From the NCBI RefSeq assembly GCF_014839805.1, contig NC_051126.1, positions 7,386,609 to 7,450,608 of the forward strand: DNA of 64,000 nt, written 5' to 3'. The position numbers and the translations under genes are program-made. This document shows positions 32,306 to 46,835 of this stretch, piece by piece. Numbering within the stretch: position 1 is the first letter of the stretch; the number at the start of each line of letters is the position of its first letter. Under the pieces are notes generated by a model that saw only the letters and a list, made by a program, of their open reading frames with translations, was not told where the DNA came from and ran no database searches. The stretch comes from Manduca sexta (taxonomy: Eukaryota; Arthropoda; Insecta; Lepidoptera; Sphingidae).

Positions 32306-35300
32306 CATAGATACAGAAGTAAATCGAAGTTCCAACTTTTATTCTTATTGGTAAAAATTGCCAGCCAGTTGGCAAGTTGTACACATTACAGACATTGCGT
32401 ATGTAACTAAAAGCAGAAGGCAATGTACGGGATCATGCAATAATAGAATAAAAAATATATTGGTACACCGATATCGTTGCGATATAGCCACAGGTGCGTG
32501 GTTCTCTTACGCATAAAATATCGTGGTAGATACTTTACGACGTCATCTGTTTTTGGCTTTGCAAAACAGGTTCGTCTCTAGATAAACTATCCAGTACATA
32601 GGCTGCGGTTGGCTCTGCATTCTTTGGACTGCTCGATTGAGCTCTGATATTGTGGCTTGATATAAATTACGATGTGCACCTTGAGCGCATACATGGCTGA
32701 TGTTAATTTTTAAAGTTTTGTTGGATTTTTATGGAGCTCATTTTTATTGATATTTTTTGCAAAGTATCTTATGCGCAGTCCACTTCTACTGAGAAATAGT
32801 GTCTATAAATAAGCCCGAATAAGTGTTAACAGCGAATTGCTTCAACGGTGGGTTTACGTAGCATACGCACGTCAAATAATAATTATTATTCCATAATACG
32901 TTATCGTCAAATACGCAATGTTATTTTTTTAATGCCGTTTAAATACTATCGCATGCAAAAAATGCTCGCTCGCTCTTACAGCGAGGTTTAATCATTTATC
33001 TTCATACGACATGCTCCTTTACGCTCTTTTCTTACCATCAATTTATTTTTACACACACTCACGCCTTTTATCTCCTAAGGGATGCAGAGACTCAGTTAGT
33101 TAATTCCAGACTTCGGGCGGATTTATTTAAGTATGTATTATTTATTTTTGTTTTACTGCGCCATCTGTTGGTGCGCGCAGACATCACGAGAGGTTCACGG
33201 CCAAGGCTACGAGACTACGCACCTCTACATGCTCTACAACGTGTTTAAAATAATCGATCTGTGTAATAAAACAATTAAAATATTTATTAGTTATTACGTT
33301 TATTTTTTTATCGTCCATTTTGTCCAGTTGCTGCTTATACAGGTTGTAAACTAATTTTCGATTCTTATGTGGGGAATACTTAAAGCTGGATTTCGCTAAA
33401 CCATTAACTCGGGATGGGTCCTTCAAAAGAGTTAACGACGGGCAGCCGGCTGGTTGCAAAAAGTAAAATCAATTGTCATAAAAGTAAAATAGTTATTTTA
33501 CGATATTTTAAATTAAGTATATTTTTTTATTTACATTGCGTTCGATACTGGCGATACGACAAAGTTTCTTCTTGTTGATAAATTTATTTATACAAAAGAG
33601 CTCTAATTTATAAAAAAAAACTAGGACCTATAACGATATTAAAATATGTTGAGGTGTATCATCAGATATTGGTATCAATTTAAATATTTTCCAACTGTTT
33701 AACAACTAGTGAGTAATAAATGCCCCTGACAATATTAATTATGCAATTTCAATTCAATTATTACAATTATTAAAACATCCATATGCAATAAGGGACAATG
33801 ATCACTAACTGCACCGGATGAAACTTGTTTTTTGTTATGTTCACTGCCACTGACACATGTAGGAAAAATTACTTATAATAAAATATCTAGCCATACAATG
33901 TGCAGTTCGATTGCATACTACGTACGCCAGATTCCTGTATTTAAGCATACCAAAACATGGAATCCGATGCAATCAGAATCGAAACCCAACAAAGTTATAT
34001 CATAATTCAATAGTGTCTAAGTTAGTAATCTTCCACTGCTCTCAAGCCTAGTGGACATCCACTATTTTGACGATACTAAGCATTAAAAGCATAGTACTGT
34101 CTCTTTCTCTCATATGATATCAGCAAAAATATCATCCCATTGTAGTTGACTTTTAGTTAAACGCAATACAGTTTTCTAAGTATGTTACAGAAAGGATTTG
34201 ACTTCGTTTTTACAACCGGTACCTTTTCTGAAGTCAACCCTTCTGGATAATCTATCCCCATATTTGACATAAAATAACTCACGGCCATGTTACAAGAAAC
34301 CTTCAGGAGTCACTTCAACGGTGTCCTAGTAGTCTTCTCTTCAGCCTATATGTCGACCCAATGCTGAGTGTAAGCCTCTAGGATTTCACTCCATGGTGTT
34401 TTGTCCAAGGTGAGAAGAAGAGTTAGATGAGGACTGATCTCATCTAGCAGCTTCCCACCACCTTGACCACGCCGTCCGTCTTCCTCATCAAAGGCTTGTC
34501 CCGATTTCTATGACCAATTCTAAGTCTCTAGTGATGTGGTAAAACATAGCTATTGACATGACAACGTCTGCGTAACAGCTTGTAAAGTAAGAATGCTTTG
34601 CGAACTTAGCGGAGACACTGTCATGTGTCTAGATTCTGTTGCCTTGTATAAAAGCCTCAAGTAAACAACTTGTTTAAAAATATACACCGACGCTGTTTTA
34701 CTTTTGAATTAAAAGGTTTAAAATAAAAAGTCTGCACGAGTTAACATATCGAGTTGATAAAGAAAGAAAAATACGCGCATATTCCGTATGTAAGACTTCT
34801 CAAAAGCTGCTCCGGGCTCGTAAACGACTTGTTATAGCGATAGCGAACAATCCTGGGTCCCATATTCTTTTTCATATATTTAATTCAGGTTTTAGTTCGT
34901 AATTTTGCATGTGCGAAGCCTTTCCCAGAAAAAAAATGTAACTTTATATTTTCAAGGAAAAGTAGTCTAACTAATAAAAAAATCCATGATATGGTTCATA
35001 AATTTGCATCTAACATTCAAGTGCATTAACTAATTTATGGTAGAAGAAATAATTAGTAAGATTAAAACTAACAGAAAAATGCTTAGAAAATTTTTACAGT
35101 CGCAAGATAATTTTATAATTGTTTTAGCCGAGGTATTTTATCTATTTTAATATTTTTATACTTCAGTCTAGGTACTATGGGTTTGATACTAGATCGTGTT
35201 TATACCTTTCAGACCTAATTTCGTAATCGAATTTTTACCAAACATAATAGAGTCGCGTGATTAACCTAGCATGTAACGCTACAAGATGCATTTTTTTATC

Positions 35301-36106
35301 TTAATGTAATTTATTATTGTTGGCATATTAAGGCGCTCGTTACACCTCAGCCTACACCATTAGATAATAGGTGTGATAATGCATCTAGCATAACTGACTA
35401 AAGAAACCTTTCCCACGAGCTGGCAATGATTTATCTAGGTTAAAAACATTATTGTTCCTTTATCATAAAAAAATTGTATATTAACCAAAAAATATAATTC
35501 CACGATGATAATCTTACATAGTCTTTGTCTTTAAACAAAACAGATGTCGTAATTTCCTTCAACAATATTCTTGTTATTAATTAAGATAAAATTCGTGCAA
35601 ATTGTTACACTTCACAAAGGAATTTGCGTTTATGAGTAATCATAATCGTTTATGATCTTGTTAGATGTATTCTGTTATTAACATAGATTTATTAAGAGGA
35701 AGACTTTACGAGATATTTATTCATCTGAAGTTTCCTGTGTAGTGTATCAAAATGAATAATTAGGATAGAAAAACATAATAATATGCCGAACTGTATGCAC
35801 TGCTGATCACACTGAATAATTTGTTTCTTATTGTAATGGTAAAGATCAAAACAATTAGACACTTAGATAGAAACCATTTTAGGAACTAAAGTGTTATTCC
35901 AAAATTCATAAATTTATTAAACGCGCGATGTAAAAATAATCGTTTAATTTCATGAACTTTTTCAATATTCTGAGCAATTTTCTTAATTTTTCTTTTCATA
36001 ATAAAAGCTTTATACGATATTGCAAAACTATAAAAAAATCATGAATGAAATTGATTAATTCGTTCTCAAGTCCCAATTGAGCAAGTGACATAAGAAATCA
36101 TTTATA
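32306..36106. other. Intergenic, repeat debris only
   Basis: A type B SINE 3' piece in reverse is visible near 33050-33115. A more GC-balanced block at about 34230-34560 has no open frame and no family that I can name. No gene seen. Confidence 0.4.
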
Positions 36107-36850
36107 TCTATATATATAAAAATGAATTGCTGTTCGTTAGTCTCGCTAAAACTCGAGAACGGCTGAACGGATTTATCTTATCTTGGTCTTGAATTATTCG
36201 TGGAGGTCTAGGGAAGATTTAAAAGGTGAGAAAAATTCGAATAATTGCCGGGAAAATCCTCAAAACAGCATTTTTCTATTTCCCATACAAACGTTTTCTA
36301 AATAAAATGGAGAGTCAATTTGTAATTTATTACCGCTGCATAAAGTTCAAATTCGCGTGCGCGTTGGAGGATCTAATATCGCGTTCTGAAACTCAACAAA
36401 AGTGAAAGTGAATCGCGAACGCGACAAAATTGCATAGTCTCAAAATACATAGTACATAAATAGTGGTCGGCTTCGAGAAACTCTATTTTAGCTAACTTCA
36501 GTTGTTAATATAATATATAACTCAAAGGTGACTGACAGTGATATATCAAGGAACAGCCCAAACCATTGGACGGATCGGGCTAAGACTTTACATGCATAAA
36601 GCTACTATGACGTAGGCATCCCCTAAGAAAGGATTTTGATAAATTCTACCCTTAAGGGGATAAAATAGGGGATGAAAGTTTGTATAAATGTTCTTAGATT
36701 TTCGACTGATTGAACTGAAATTATAGATTGGGGATAAAATTAGTTTGAACCTATAAGTACCGGGAAAATATGTAGCAAGACTTTTATCAAACAGTGGAAT
36801 TTTATCCTGGAAAACACCTTCACGCGGGCGAAGCCGCGAGCAAAAGCTAG
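36107..36850 (+). mobile_element. Non-autonomous Helitron (744 bp)
   Basis: Begins TCTATATATATAAAAATGAA after an A and ends GCAAAAGCTAG before a T. The hairpin CGCGGGCGAAGCCGCG lies about 12 bases from the end. No coding capacity. The maT transposon inserted 11 bases beyond its 3' end. Confidence 0.8.
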
Positions 36851-36861
36851 TAATATATATA

Positions 36862-38167
36862 CCTAGTCTTGCCATAAATATTGTAATAAAGAAAAAAGAA
36901 AATTGTTAACTGCAAATAACATTTATTACTTTTACAGTGTGTCAGTTTAATACATAAATATAAAACAATTAAAAATATAAAAAGCTTATTCGAAGTGGTC
37001 TCCATTGGCTGCAATACAGTCCTTTAAACGATGAGGCCAGTTATCAATAGAAGCACGCACTCTTTCCATGGGAAAATTCTTCACTGCCAATCGTATAGAT
37101 TGTTTTAGGGACTCCAAATTATCATGGCGTTTAGAGCAAGCTGTACTCTCTAAAACTGACCACAAATCATAATCCAGCGGATTAAGATCGGGACTAGACG
37201 ACGGCCAGTCTTCAGCTCTGATGAAGTCCGAAACGTTCGATTCCAACCAAGACTGCGTGGACCGAGCTTTATGACCCGGCGCCGAGTCTTGCTGGAAGGA
37301 CCATACTTGGTTATTGAACATGGTGATGTTAAGGGGCTTAACTACCTTCTCAAGAATGGTATCTTGATACACTTGTGCCGATGTTTTGATACCTTTTTCA
37401 CAAAAATATGGCTCAGTCACTCCTTCATAGCTAACACCCCACCAAACCATCACTGAAGTCGGATAATGTCCACGTTGCACTCTGTCGACTAATTGGGAAG
37501 CTTCCTTAGAGCTTTGAGCATAAATACGGTCATTTTGTTTGTTAAAATGTTGCTCAATTGTAAAAATTTTCTCATCCGTAAACAAAATTTTTCTGTGACC
37601 TCCCTTTGCGTACCGCTTCAGTAGTTGTTTCGATTTTACCACCCTATTCTTCTTTAAATTATCAGTTAAGAAATGGCCAGTGCGTCTCTTATAGGCTGCA
37701 AGTCCTAAGTCATCTTTTAAAATACGCGACATGGTTCTAGGTGCTATCTTCATTTCCCGAGATAAAATCTTTTGCTTTCGGACAGGATTTCTTCGAATTC
37801 TTTCCCTTACTGCTTTGACCACCTTTTTCGTACGAACACTACGTGGACGGCCAGATCTTTTCTGTCACAAACAGAGGAGGTCTCATTGTACCTATTAATA
37901 GCCCGGTACACAAACATTTTACTAATACCAAGTGTATGGAGAGTTTTAAAAATTGCATTTGGCTCCATACCTACTTTGTGTAATGCTATCACAGCGATTC
38001 GGTTCTCTTTATCACCCCACACCATTTTAATATCGCAAAATATTTTACAATGTATTGGCGCCAAAATGAGAAAACACAATGAACAATCGTATAAAAATGA
38101 CAGATTCGAAATTCAAATGTAATATTTTTTTATAATTAAGTGTAACAGTATTTATGGCCAGACTAAG
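36862..38167 (-). mobile_element. maT-type (DD37D) mariner transposon, 1306 bp
   Basis: The ends are inverted: CCTAGTCTTGCCATAAATAT on the left, CTTAGTCTGGCCATAAATAC on the right (reverse strand), each flanked by TA (36860-36861 and 38168-38169). It contains one transposase gene on the minus strand with a single frame break. Length and structure fit the maT clade of Tc1/mariner elements described from Bombyx and other insects. Confidence 0.9.
36986..38025 (-). pseudogene. maT mariner transposase, one frameshift (about 346 aa if read through)
   Basis: The N-terminal frame from ATG 38025 (MVWGDKENRIAVIALH) carries the helix-turn-helix region. It runs out at 37807. The remaining 278 codons open in another frame with RSGRPRSVRTKK and continue to 36986. 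Catalytic residues are visible as FTDEK, QQDSAPGHK and SPDLNPLDYD; 37 residues separate the second and third Asp, giving DD37D. The break lies near 37855-37866, at a short A run on the coding strand. All catalytic Asp are kept, so the copy is young. Mobilised only in trans if the break is real. Confidence 0.85.
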
Positions 38168-38574
38168 TATTTATAGATAATATACACGAGCATCTATTTA
38201 ATTCCATCGAATTCAAACTCAAACTTATTTTTACAATTTTTTATACGTGCACTGCAAGTTACCCTGGTAGTAAACATGCGGGGTCCAGATGGAATGTCGA
38301 TTGATGAGGCATAAATACCTTCGCCAGTCAACACAATTATATATATTGCCGCCCTGTTTGAACAAGGTGTACATAGCGGTCAGATATACATAGTGTTTCC
38401 AGAATGCAACACACTTACGTGGGCCGCTGCAGCAAGTTTTAAAATATTGTGTAGGATTTTAAAAATGTAAACCGCGTAACTATACAACTTACGATTACAT
38501 TTGAGAATACCTATACGTTATGTACGTCTTAACTTGAAAGGCAGCCATAACGTCTAAGAAAATCTAAATTAACT

Positions 38575-39020
38575 TATATAAAGCTGAAGAGTTTGTCTAT
38601 TTTAACATGCTAATCTCAAGAACTACTACTACTTGGATAGCCCATTAATCGGGAAAGGCTATGTATAGCCTATGTTAAATCACGCCATACATAATAGGAG
38701 TGGAGCATCAATGAAAAATGTTGCAAAAATGGGGAAAATTTGTTCCTTTTGAAAACTTCCATTGCATGCACTGCGTAAACAGTTAAAGTTACGGAACAAA
38801 CATGTATGACGGAATTGTTCCTCTTAAAAAGTTCTAAAAAATATATTGTAAGTCAAAGACCCTGCCGCATCTATCTACCTGTAGATTAGCTAGTATCTTG
38901 GTCAAACTAGAAAATAAACGTGCGCTATCACGCCACGGAAGGAAATCTGCACGACGAAATTCGGTGCACCAGTTACAGCTCTGCCTACCCCTTCGGGGAT
39001 AAAAGGCGTGTATGTGTACC
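38575..39020 (+). repeat. Helitron-like body piece and SINE type B 3' end
   Basis: 38575-38740 shares AAGCTGAAGAGTTTGT and the CATGCTAATCTCAAGAACTA block with the Helitron-like copy at 31996-32305 (reverse). 38950-39020 shares CTCTGCCTACCCCTTCGGGG with the 3' end of the type B SINE. Confidence 0.5.
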
Positions 39021-41877
39021 ACAAACTATTAGTTCCTTGACCCTTTAATGATGATTACAATTTTATATAAATATGAAGATATATTTATGTTCCTTCAAAA
39101 TCACGACTCTGTGCATTAACTCCGAGTCAAAACGTGAGCAATCATAATATGATTTCACTCCTAGAGTTATTTACAAGATAATCCGTTAATTACACAAAAT
39201 AATGTTACTGTTCGTACCATTCTATATAAATATTTATACAAGCGATTATTGAGAGCATAACTAATGCAAATTGTCAATAGAACATTGCAAATAAAAGTAT
39301 ATTTTGTTACTTTTTTATATGTATTATACGTCTTGCATTTTGTTAGGTGTGAAGTTAGTGCGGTTATAACGGAAAAAAATCACAGTTGTGTCAAATATAG
39401 ACATACGTTTTAAAATTATTCTAATTTGACAGTCTTGCGATCGTGTGGGTAGAAGCAAACGTTCGTCACATAAAGTTGTTGTTATCATAATAATTGGAAA
39501 AAACATTTTTAATAATAAAAAAGGTAATTATCGTATTACTCTGGCGTTAAACGCGTGACCTTTTCTCTGCAAATAAAGTTATTAAAACAGTAAATCTTTT
39601 GAACACGTCGTCTGTACATATTTATCCTATCATGTCTACAAGATGACTAATTACATTAAGGACAAATAAAAACAACAAAAGCAAGGCCAATGTACATAAA
39701 CAGAAGCCTAAAAGCACACCAACTGTGTAACCATATAAGACAATCTCACAATCTCGGTGAGATAAAAGCCGAACAGCAATAAATAAATCGTTTGGGTTTA
39801 GCAACTGGCTTCACGGGCTAGAGGCTGATGGTATCGCGATCATCCGGCGATTCTAAGACATTATTGTGCAACCAGCTGACTACTTTCTTATTGTATTGTC
39901 TTAATTATGGGTGATGTTGGGTATTTGGTTCAATGGTAGGCGATTATTGTGGCAAGGTCGTTGCTATACTTCCATATATACTACTATGTACTGCTATATT
40001 TTTTTTTTACAATTTAGTTATATACCATTTCGTTATCAGTGTAAAAGAAGAAGCTAACAACGTCTGAAAGTTTATGTAAAACGTCCTTTTGCCATGTACC
40101 GGCAGTGTAATTGCTTTTTAGTTGGATAAAAGGGATGAAGGTAGAAATCACAAATGAAGGCCGCTGCTTTCTTACAGCTACTGACCTGTCCAAATTCCAG
40201 AAGATAAGTTAAAGGTTTTGGCATGAGATATAAGTTATTTATTCTTCGTTCTAATAATGTATTGACTCTAGACTAGTTACTTAATTTGCATCGATTGGAC
40301 TGTCATGGGAGCTTGTATTACAATGGGTGTGCAGTGAAGAATATACATATATCTTCAATAACACTGATTGATACATTTATAAGAAAAGAGGTACTCTTGA
40401 AGAATATCATGGTTTATTACAATGGTTCAGCCTAGGTTCCTACTATAAGGGACATACTTAGAAATATTAATAAGATAACGTCATTTTACGAGTTCTTTAT
40501 GAGTGAATGGTTGTAGGTATAGAGTATGAATTTAATGAAAATACATAAACGGTCAATGACCATTCAACTTGGCAATCTGTTAAGAAAATTAAGTATTTTT
40601 CGAACGATACTATAAAAAAATTTACGGCACATAATTGCAGTGACAATTAATTTGTTTTCAGTTCTGTGTGAGAAAGATTAATTATATTATCAATAAGTGA
40701 GATAGTACATTGTTTATTATAAATATGTATTCCTACTACATTATATTCATTATATCATTAGCTTTTTTCTTTATACCGATACAAATATCATCATAAAATA
40801 AAATACCATCATAATCTACTTTAATGTAAATCAATAAAGTTTATTCCTTTTGGACTTTAAGTTTTGCTCCATTACTGCTTCTTTTTATACTTTAAAATAT
40901 TACGTAATTCATTAAATATGAATTATACGGAAGCAATATCTAGAACAATTTATCATCCTATTAGAAACATCGACAAATTCATTTTTAGAATGTTTAGTTC
41001 TTGGGTTTACATCATTTGTTTATTTTTTCCACGTTAAACACATAACGGATTTAGCATTATACTTTAATCAAATATGCTAAGTTACGTTTTAAACAATTTA
41101 TAGTCGTCTTAAATCAATATAATAAAATAATTCTGTACATCATTAAAGAACTATTCGTTGAATTTGAAATAGATAATTGGCCTATTAAAAATCAATGGTA
41201 CCGCTAAGCGGAGGCATGTCTTATTAAGTGTTCCGTTACTCAAAGTCTAATTCAACATGCATCAGGGTTTCGGAGATCCCTATGACGTCATCACCATAAA
41301 AGCCTTGTATCTATTTTTAACAGCGAAGATCACGAAGATACTAGATAGGGCAATACCAATTTCCCCTGACGATCTCTCACTCAAGTACACATATTAGTAG
41401 TTTGAAATTTTACAAACTTATCATTAAAATCTTAAAAATTTCAAGTATTATTATTTCATTTAAATATGTGAACAGTAAGCACCGAGCAGATTCAAACGCC
41501 TAAACTGGTTACATTTAGCCTTTGAAGATACAACTTATAAACCATGGTTTAACCACTATTGTTAACATATCGAGAACTTTGCTTTTTATGGACCATAGCT
41601 CCGGGCTCCTTAAACGCAAAACACGGCGTTAAAACAAAGAGTCCTTTATATTACACGGTTTAGTCGCTACAAAAAACGGTCATTGTTGCACGCACATAAG
41701 AAAAACATCCTCATTTGGTACGTGGTTCGCGATAGTAATCTCGTTGTAATTATATTTCGAAATTATATAGAGTTCAATGACCATCAAACAAAGACAAGCT
41801 AATGACGGATTACGATCCTTTTAATTTATTCAATTGCCCCGTATCTCGATAAATATTAAATAGTTTTAATCTGACTT
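39021..41877. other. Gene-poor AT-rich stretch
   Basis: No ORF over about 60 codons with coding character, no splice-consistent exon pair and no repeat ends that I can define. Confidence 0.45.
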
Positions 41878-42058
41878 CTTATTCTCTATCATAGTGTAAA
41901 CTCGAAATGCAGTTGTGTTATGTTGTCTTTGTGAAATTGATGTCGAATAGTATTCTGTATGTCAATTTCAATTATGGTCAAGAACGCGATGAGACGTATT
42001 ACACGCTTGCACGTGCTTACTATGAACAGCCAAAATAACTCGTGGCACAGGAAATAGT
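41878..42058. mobile_element. Diverged copy of the small GGCCCTTATTCT MITE
   Basis: TTCTTATTCTCTATCATAG at the start, TATTCTGTATGTCAATTTC in the centre and GATGAGACGTATTACACGCT later all align with 11226-11403. The right end is decayed. Confidence 0.6.
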
Positions 42059-45000
42059 ATTTAACCTATACTTTGGTACATTAATGTGCCAGAATTCCAA
42101 AATTTGGCACGTATTGTTAATTTTTGCGTTAGTAGGTTTAATTCGTTAATATTTTTTAATTTAATTACATAACAAAGATCAATGTTTTACTTTGCATTTG
42201 GTTTCGAATGAATTCGAGTCGAACAATATTATACCTAAACCTAAACTTGATTCGGGTTATTTTATTCCTTCTACAATAATAATTATAATCCAAGTAACTA
42301 AGTTCTCTAAGATCAAGTTCTATCCTCAGTTTCCTTTGAACCCGCTTACATACCTACTTATATATATTTAAAATTAGCATGGCGTATTAGTCATGTTCCC
42401 AAGTCAATTTTAGATCCCAATTCTCAAATGTTTACTATTCTAGAACCAACTTACTTCATAGTTCATTAATAAAAAGTTAACGTCTTCCGCAGACAACTAA
42501 GAACAAACGTTTAATAAAGAGCTACCGTGTTTCATAATTCAAGAATTAATTACCGTTGAGATGTAATCTTATTTTTTTTAAACGATGATATTTCATTACA
42601 CAGTCGACTTATGCATTTTTTGTTTGTACTGTACATAATTGACCGAATTCCTTGATTTTTTTATGTAACTATAATAATTGTCTTAATTTAAATATGTAAC
42701 AGTTTTTGTTGTTTGATTATTATTTGAAGTTACTTGTGTGTTCGTTGTAAATATATTATCACTAGTTTTCATGGAATAAAAATTAAGTTTCTTTTAAAAA
42801 ACAGCAAATTGGGTACAGAAAATGCTTTATATCATAGCATAATCTAATACTCAGTAATACAATCATGCAAAGGCTCCATATTCCTCTATCTGCCCATATC
42901 CCTCTTCGATGTAGGGCGCCATCATAGCACAACACATTTTTCAACCAAGTTCAAGAAAGGATTTGGGGATTTTTCCGATGCGTCGCATGTCTGTCATCAA
43001 CCACCTCCCAGTCCAAACAAATGTTCTTTGAAAAACCCGTCTTGTCAAACTTCTAAATACTACTCAAAACTTTTCAAACTACGCCTCTTATAATTTATAG
43101 ATTGAATAATATTATCAATATTATGTATTGAAGTTAGTTTCAACATTTATTACTGTAATACTATGTTTTAAACTTTATTCTAAAAAACCTTGATCGTAAT
43201 GGATTGACACGCATAAATGTAATTTACAATTTCCGAGATATCCTACGACTCATTGTCATGGACGAATCAACAATTTATAATCTCGTCCCAGATGTCAGTG
43301 CAAAATATAGCTTTAAAATCGCGATCTACTTTTTATGACGAGTATAAGTATATTATGAAACGCAAATCATCGGAGGGCGTCACACGTCTCAATCTGATGA
43401 CTTCGAGATGACATATACATCATTATGAATACTTCATTCTGTGTCACTATCTACCGTTGTTCTGTTTCACGATCACTTTGATACCGTTAAGTGACATTTT
43501 GTCGTATTTTGAGTGATGCATGAATTGTTTTTAGATCCGTATTGGATCCGAAACGAAACCGTCTCGATATATGCATTTGTTATACAAATATATGACAATT
43601 GTGCGAAAGTTTGTGAATGTGAATGTGAGTGTAAATGTAAATATCTTTAGATGTATGTTAAAAATAAACACAGAAAGTGGTGAACTGATTTGAATGAATT
43701 TTGTCACACAAACCATGGCCACATATTATAAATGATGACTTTGAAAATAAAAAATAGACATTTGCCGCGGACGTCACCTCGAAATAAAGAAATTAAAATA
43801 GTATGTGTGAGTTCCTATTAATGTAAGTTGTGGTCGTCTTATTTGGATTACATTTAATTACCCATCAAGATTAACACCAATATTACTATTTAGTAAAACA
43901 CCAACAACTTAATTTACAGTGAAAATTAAAAACAACTTTACGCAATTTACACCATTAAAATTCTACAGTTGTCATTTTCCTTGTTTTTTATTTCCTATAA
44001 TTCTTGGGTGCTTCGATTATCATTTAGTAATGGTTTGACAATATTACAATAGAGTGCCCTTCTGCACAACCCATCATACATTATTATTAAGCGTAGTGCC
44101 TATCAAAAGTAATACCGTGAATATTCATTGTCCATTAATCAAGGTTTCCTGTTCATATTTTTTCCTTAACGAGGATTCGCGATGATACAATGATGTCTCT
44201 ATTAGCCTTGAGATAAAGGAAATTATTAAATTACTTTGATAATTTAGGTGTTTCATTTATTTATAAATATTTGTTGTTTATTATGTAAAAAAAAAACTGT
44301 TTTAACTTGTGGATTGCGAGTCGAGACACCCAAGATAAGTTATTAATTCTGGCAACATTATAATCAATATTAGATTCGGGGATCTAAATATAAAATAAGT
44401 CTGATCCGTACATTATTTTTACATATACCTATAAGCGCACTTAAAGACGTGTTACTTGGAAGTTATTATAATGTAATTAGTATTTGTAAGATGGGAATAA
44501 AAGACAATAACAATTTCAGAGTTGACAGTAATGCGAAAAAAATTACCGCCTTAAAATAAATATTGACCTTGTAAAGATAATCTCAGAGAGCCTAAACAAA
44601 CAATTCAACAAAATGAAGGCATAGAGCATAAAAATTTTAAAGCAAATTATATATTATATATAAATTATAAGTAAAGAATTTTAGTAACACTCGCATAGAG
44701 CGATCATACCAACCGCAACGTGTAATGAAGTGAACAGCAGTTGTCAAAAGAATTCACGATGCAAAATGAAAATGCTGAACTCACTTAGTGCCAACAAGGT
44801 GACCTAAACAGGCCAATACAATGTAAATAAGAAACCGCGATCGGAATAATAGTTAATTCATATAATATAGTGTTATGGGGGAAGAAACGGATTCTTGGCA
44901 TTGAACTTGAGACAAACCTACTTGGCCCTGACGCCAAATGTACCGAATACATTCAAATATGCGGTTATTGTTGATGTCTATCTGGGACACGTGTAATATT

Positions 45001-46795
45001 GAACCGGTCATTCCTTTACTAGGATGTGGGTTTGGTAAATTGTGACGAAGATTCAGATCAGAATTCAAATTGAATTCAGTTCTTTGGCGAGGTAATTCCC
45101 GTTCGCGTTAACGTATATCAGGACAAATATTCAAAAAACAAACACTGGTAACAATAATTGCTACGCCTTAATAAGCCTATTTAATCTCATTAGGAATTAT
45201 TAAACTACTTCGAGACATAAGTTGGTGAGTTATATAGATGCAATATGTCGATAGAAACTATTTTTTCGTAGCATCATTATTCAAAAACGATACCAAATAT
45301 CAAAACTCATTGCTTTATTTAATTGTATCTGTACCAATGCGGTTTAAAAGGAGTTAAAATTGTAGTACGAGATTTACTATTTTGCCTTTTGGTCTAGCCT
45401 ATAAGACTTGAAATGTAAGTCAGCGATAAAAACAATGCCAACTGCTTTTTCTGTAGTTTATGCAAATTGTACGGTATAACCGCACATGCATCTGCACACG
45501 TAGACTCAGCATTTATCACAACAGGCATTCAAAACAAGGAGGAGGTTCTCAATTCGTCAATTTTTGTTTATGTTTGTTACCTCATTTGTAAAATTCAATC
45601 AGTTCATTATCATACCGCGTTCGCATCGCACATTTATCATTAGTATTAGCATTAGTAAATTCAATATATCAGTTATTTGAAACAGTGTACCTTGTTTTAT
45701 TCTTAAAGGGTGTATAGGTAAAACCCTACACGAATATCATTACTGCATTAAAGAAATCAGTATTTATGTTTACAGCTATAACTGTCACCGATATAGTAAC
45801 TCTATTTACTTACATCATTTGGGATGACATACTTATGTACCTATCGTCACGTCTGGCAATAATTTACATGTTAACAATAGCTAAAGTACATTGTAGGAGT
45901 CAAAACATGAACAGAGTCAGTGAACTTTAAATAACTGATATGTATTAGGATAAAGCTATTCAGAGATTTACCTCTATTGGTATCTATACAATGCTCTATT
46001 AGTTCTAGTAAAGAAATACATTCGATATATTTTCCAAGCCAAGCAATGATTTATTGTAAATAAATTATTTTTTCGAATAACAATATAATTTTATTATGCA
46101 TCTCACTATAAGATAGGATAGAATTGGGAATTCTATCCGAAATGTCCTAATGTGAAAACTATTTTTTACTATTGTAGTTTATGTATGTCGTTGAATTTAC
46201 ACGCTTTATTGATTATTGGGGGAAATTGCCTCTCTTCTAATATACTCTATTAATATGGGTTCGTAGAGTACACAGTTTCCGAAATTCATGGAGACGAATC
46301 AGTAATATAAGTAACGTCACACAGCTATTCCTCGACAGTAAACCGCCCCATTGCGTGTTCCAGCTTTGGAAATACGGAACCTACGACTTCTGTCCTAGCA
46401 GTCCAATTTGATGTTCGTTAAACGCTGTTTCTATATACCTATTATTATAGTTTTTGTGAACAAATATGTTTAGCCGTTTAAATACAATTACATGATTTAA
46501 CGCCATGGGGGTTCTAAGAATGACGAGTCGAAAACTAAATGAGATGGCGATTATCCACGCGAGTGTACTTCAACCGTAGTAACAACTCGATAGTAATACA
46601 AAGTTCAATGGAGCTTCGGAATCAAACAGGTTTGCGCATTATTAACAACTCATACTGGCTGCTATACATTCAAGGACTAAGAAAACAGTAAGACGATTAT
46701 TTAAAAAAGGAACAAACGCGTTGCTACTTTATAGTGTATACGTGTCCCATTTCATCGCAATGCAATAAAAAATAAATTTATTTTATTGGGGACCC
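42059..46795. other. Gene-poor AT-rich stretch
   Basis: No gene seen. A GTGAATGTGAATGTGAGTGT simple-repeat-like run is at about 43613-43640. No mobile-element boundary recognised. Confidence 0.45.
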
Positions 46796-46835
46796 GCATC
46801 GTATATGTTGCAAAACTTTGCAACATATACGATGC
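46796..46835. repeat. Perfect 19-bp hairpin with 2-base loop
   Basis: GCATCGTATATGTTGCAAA at 46796-46814 and its exact reverse complement at 46817-46835, separated by AC. Isolated, with no recognisable transposon around it. Confidence 0.85.

Noticed and set aside
37271..37456. Plus-strand 61-codon frame inside the mariner
   Set aside because: Antisense shadow of the transposase.
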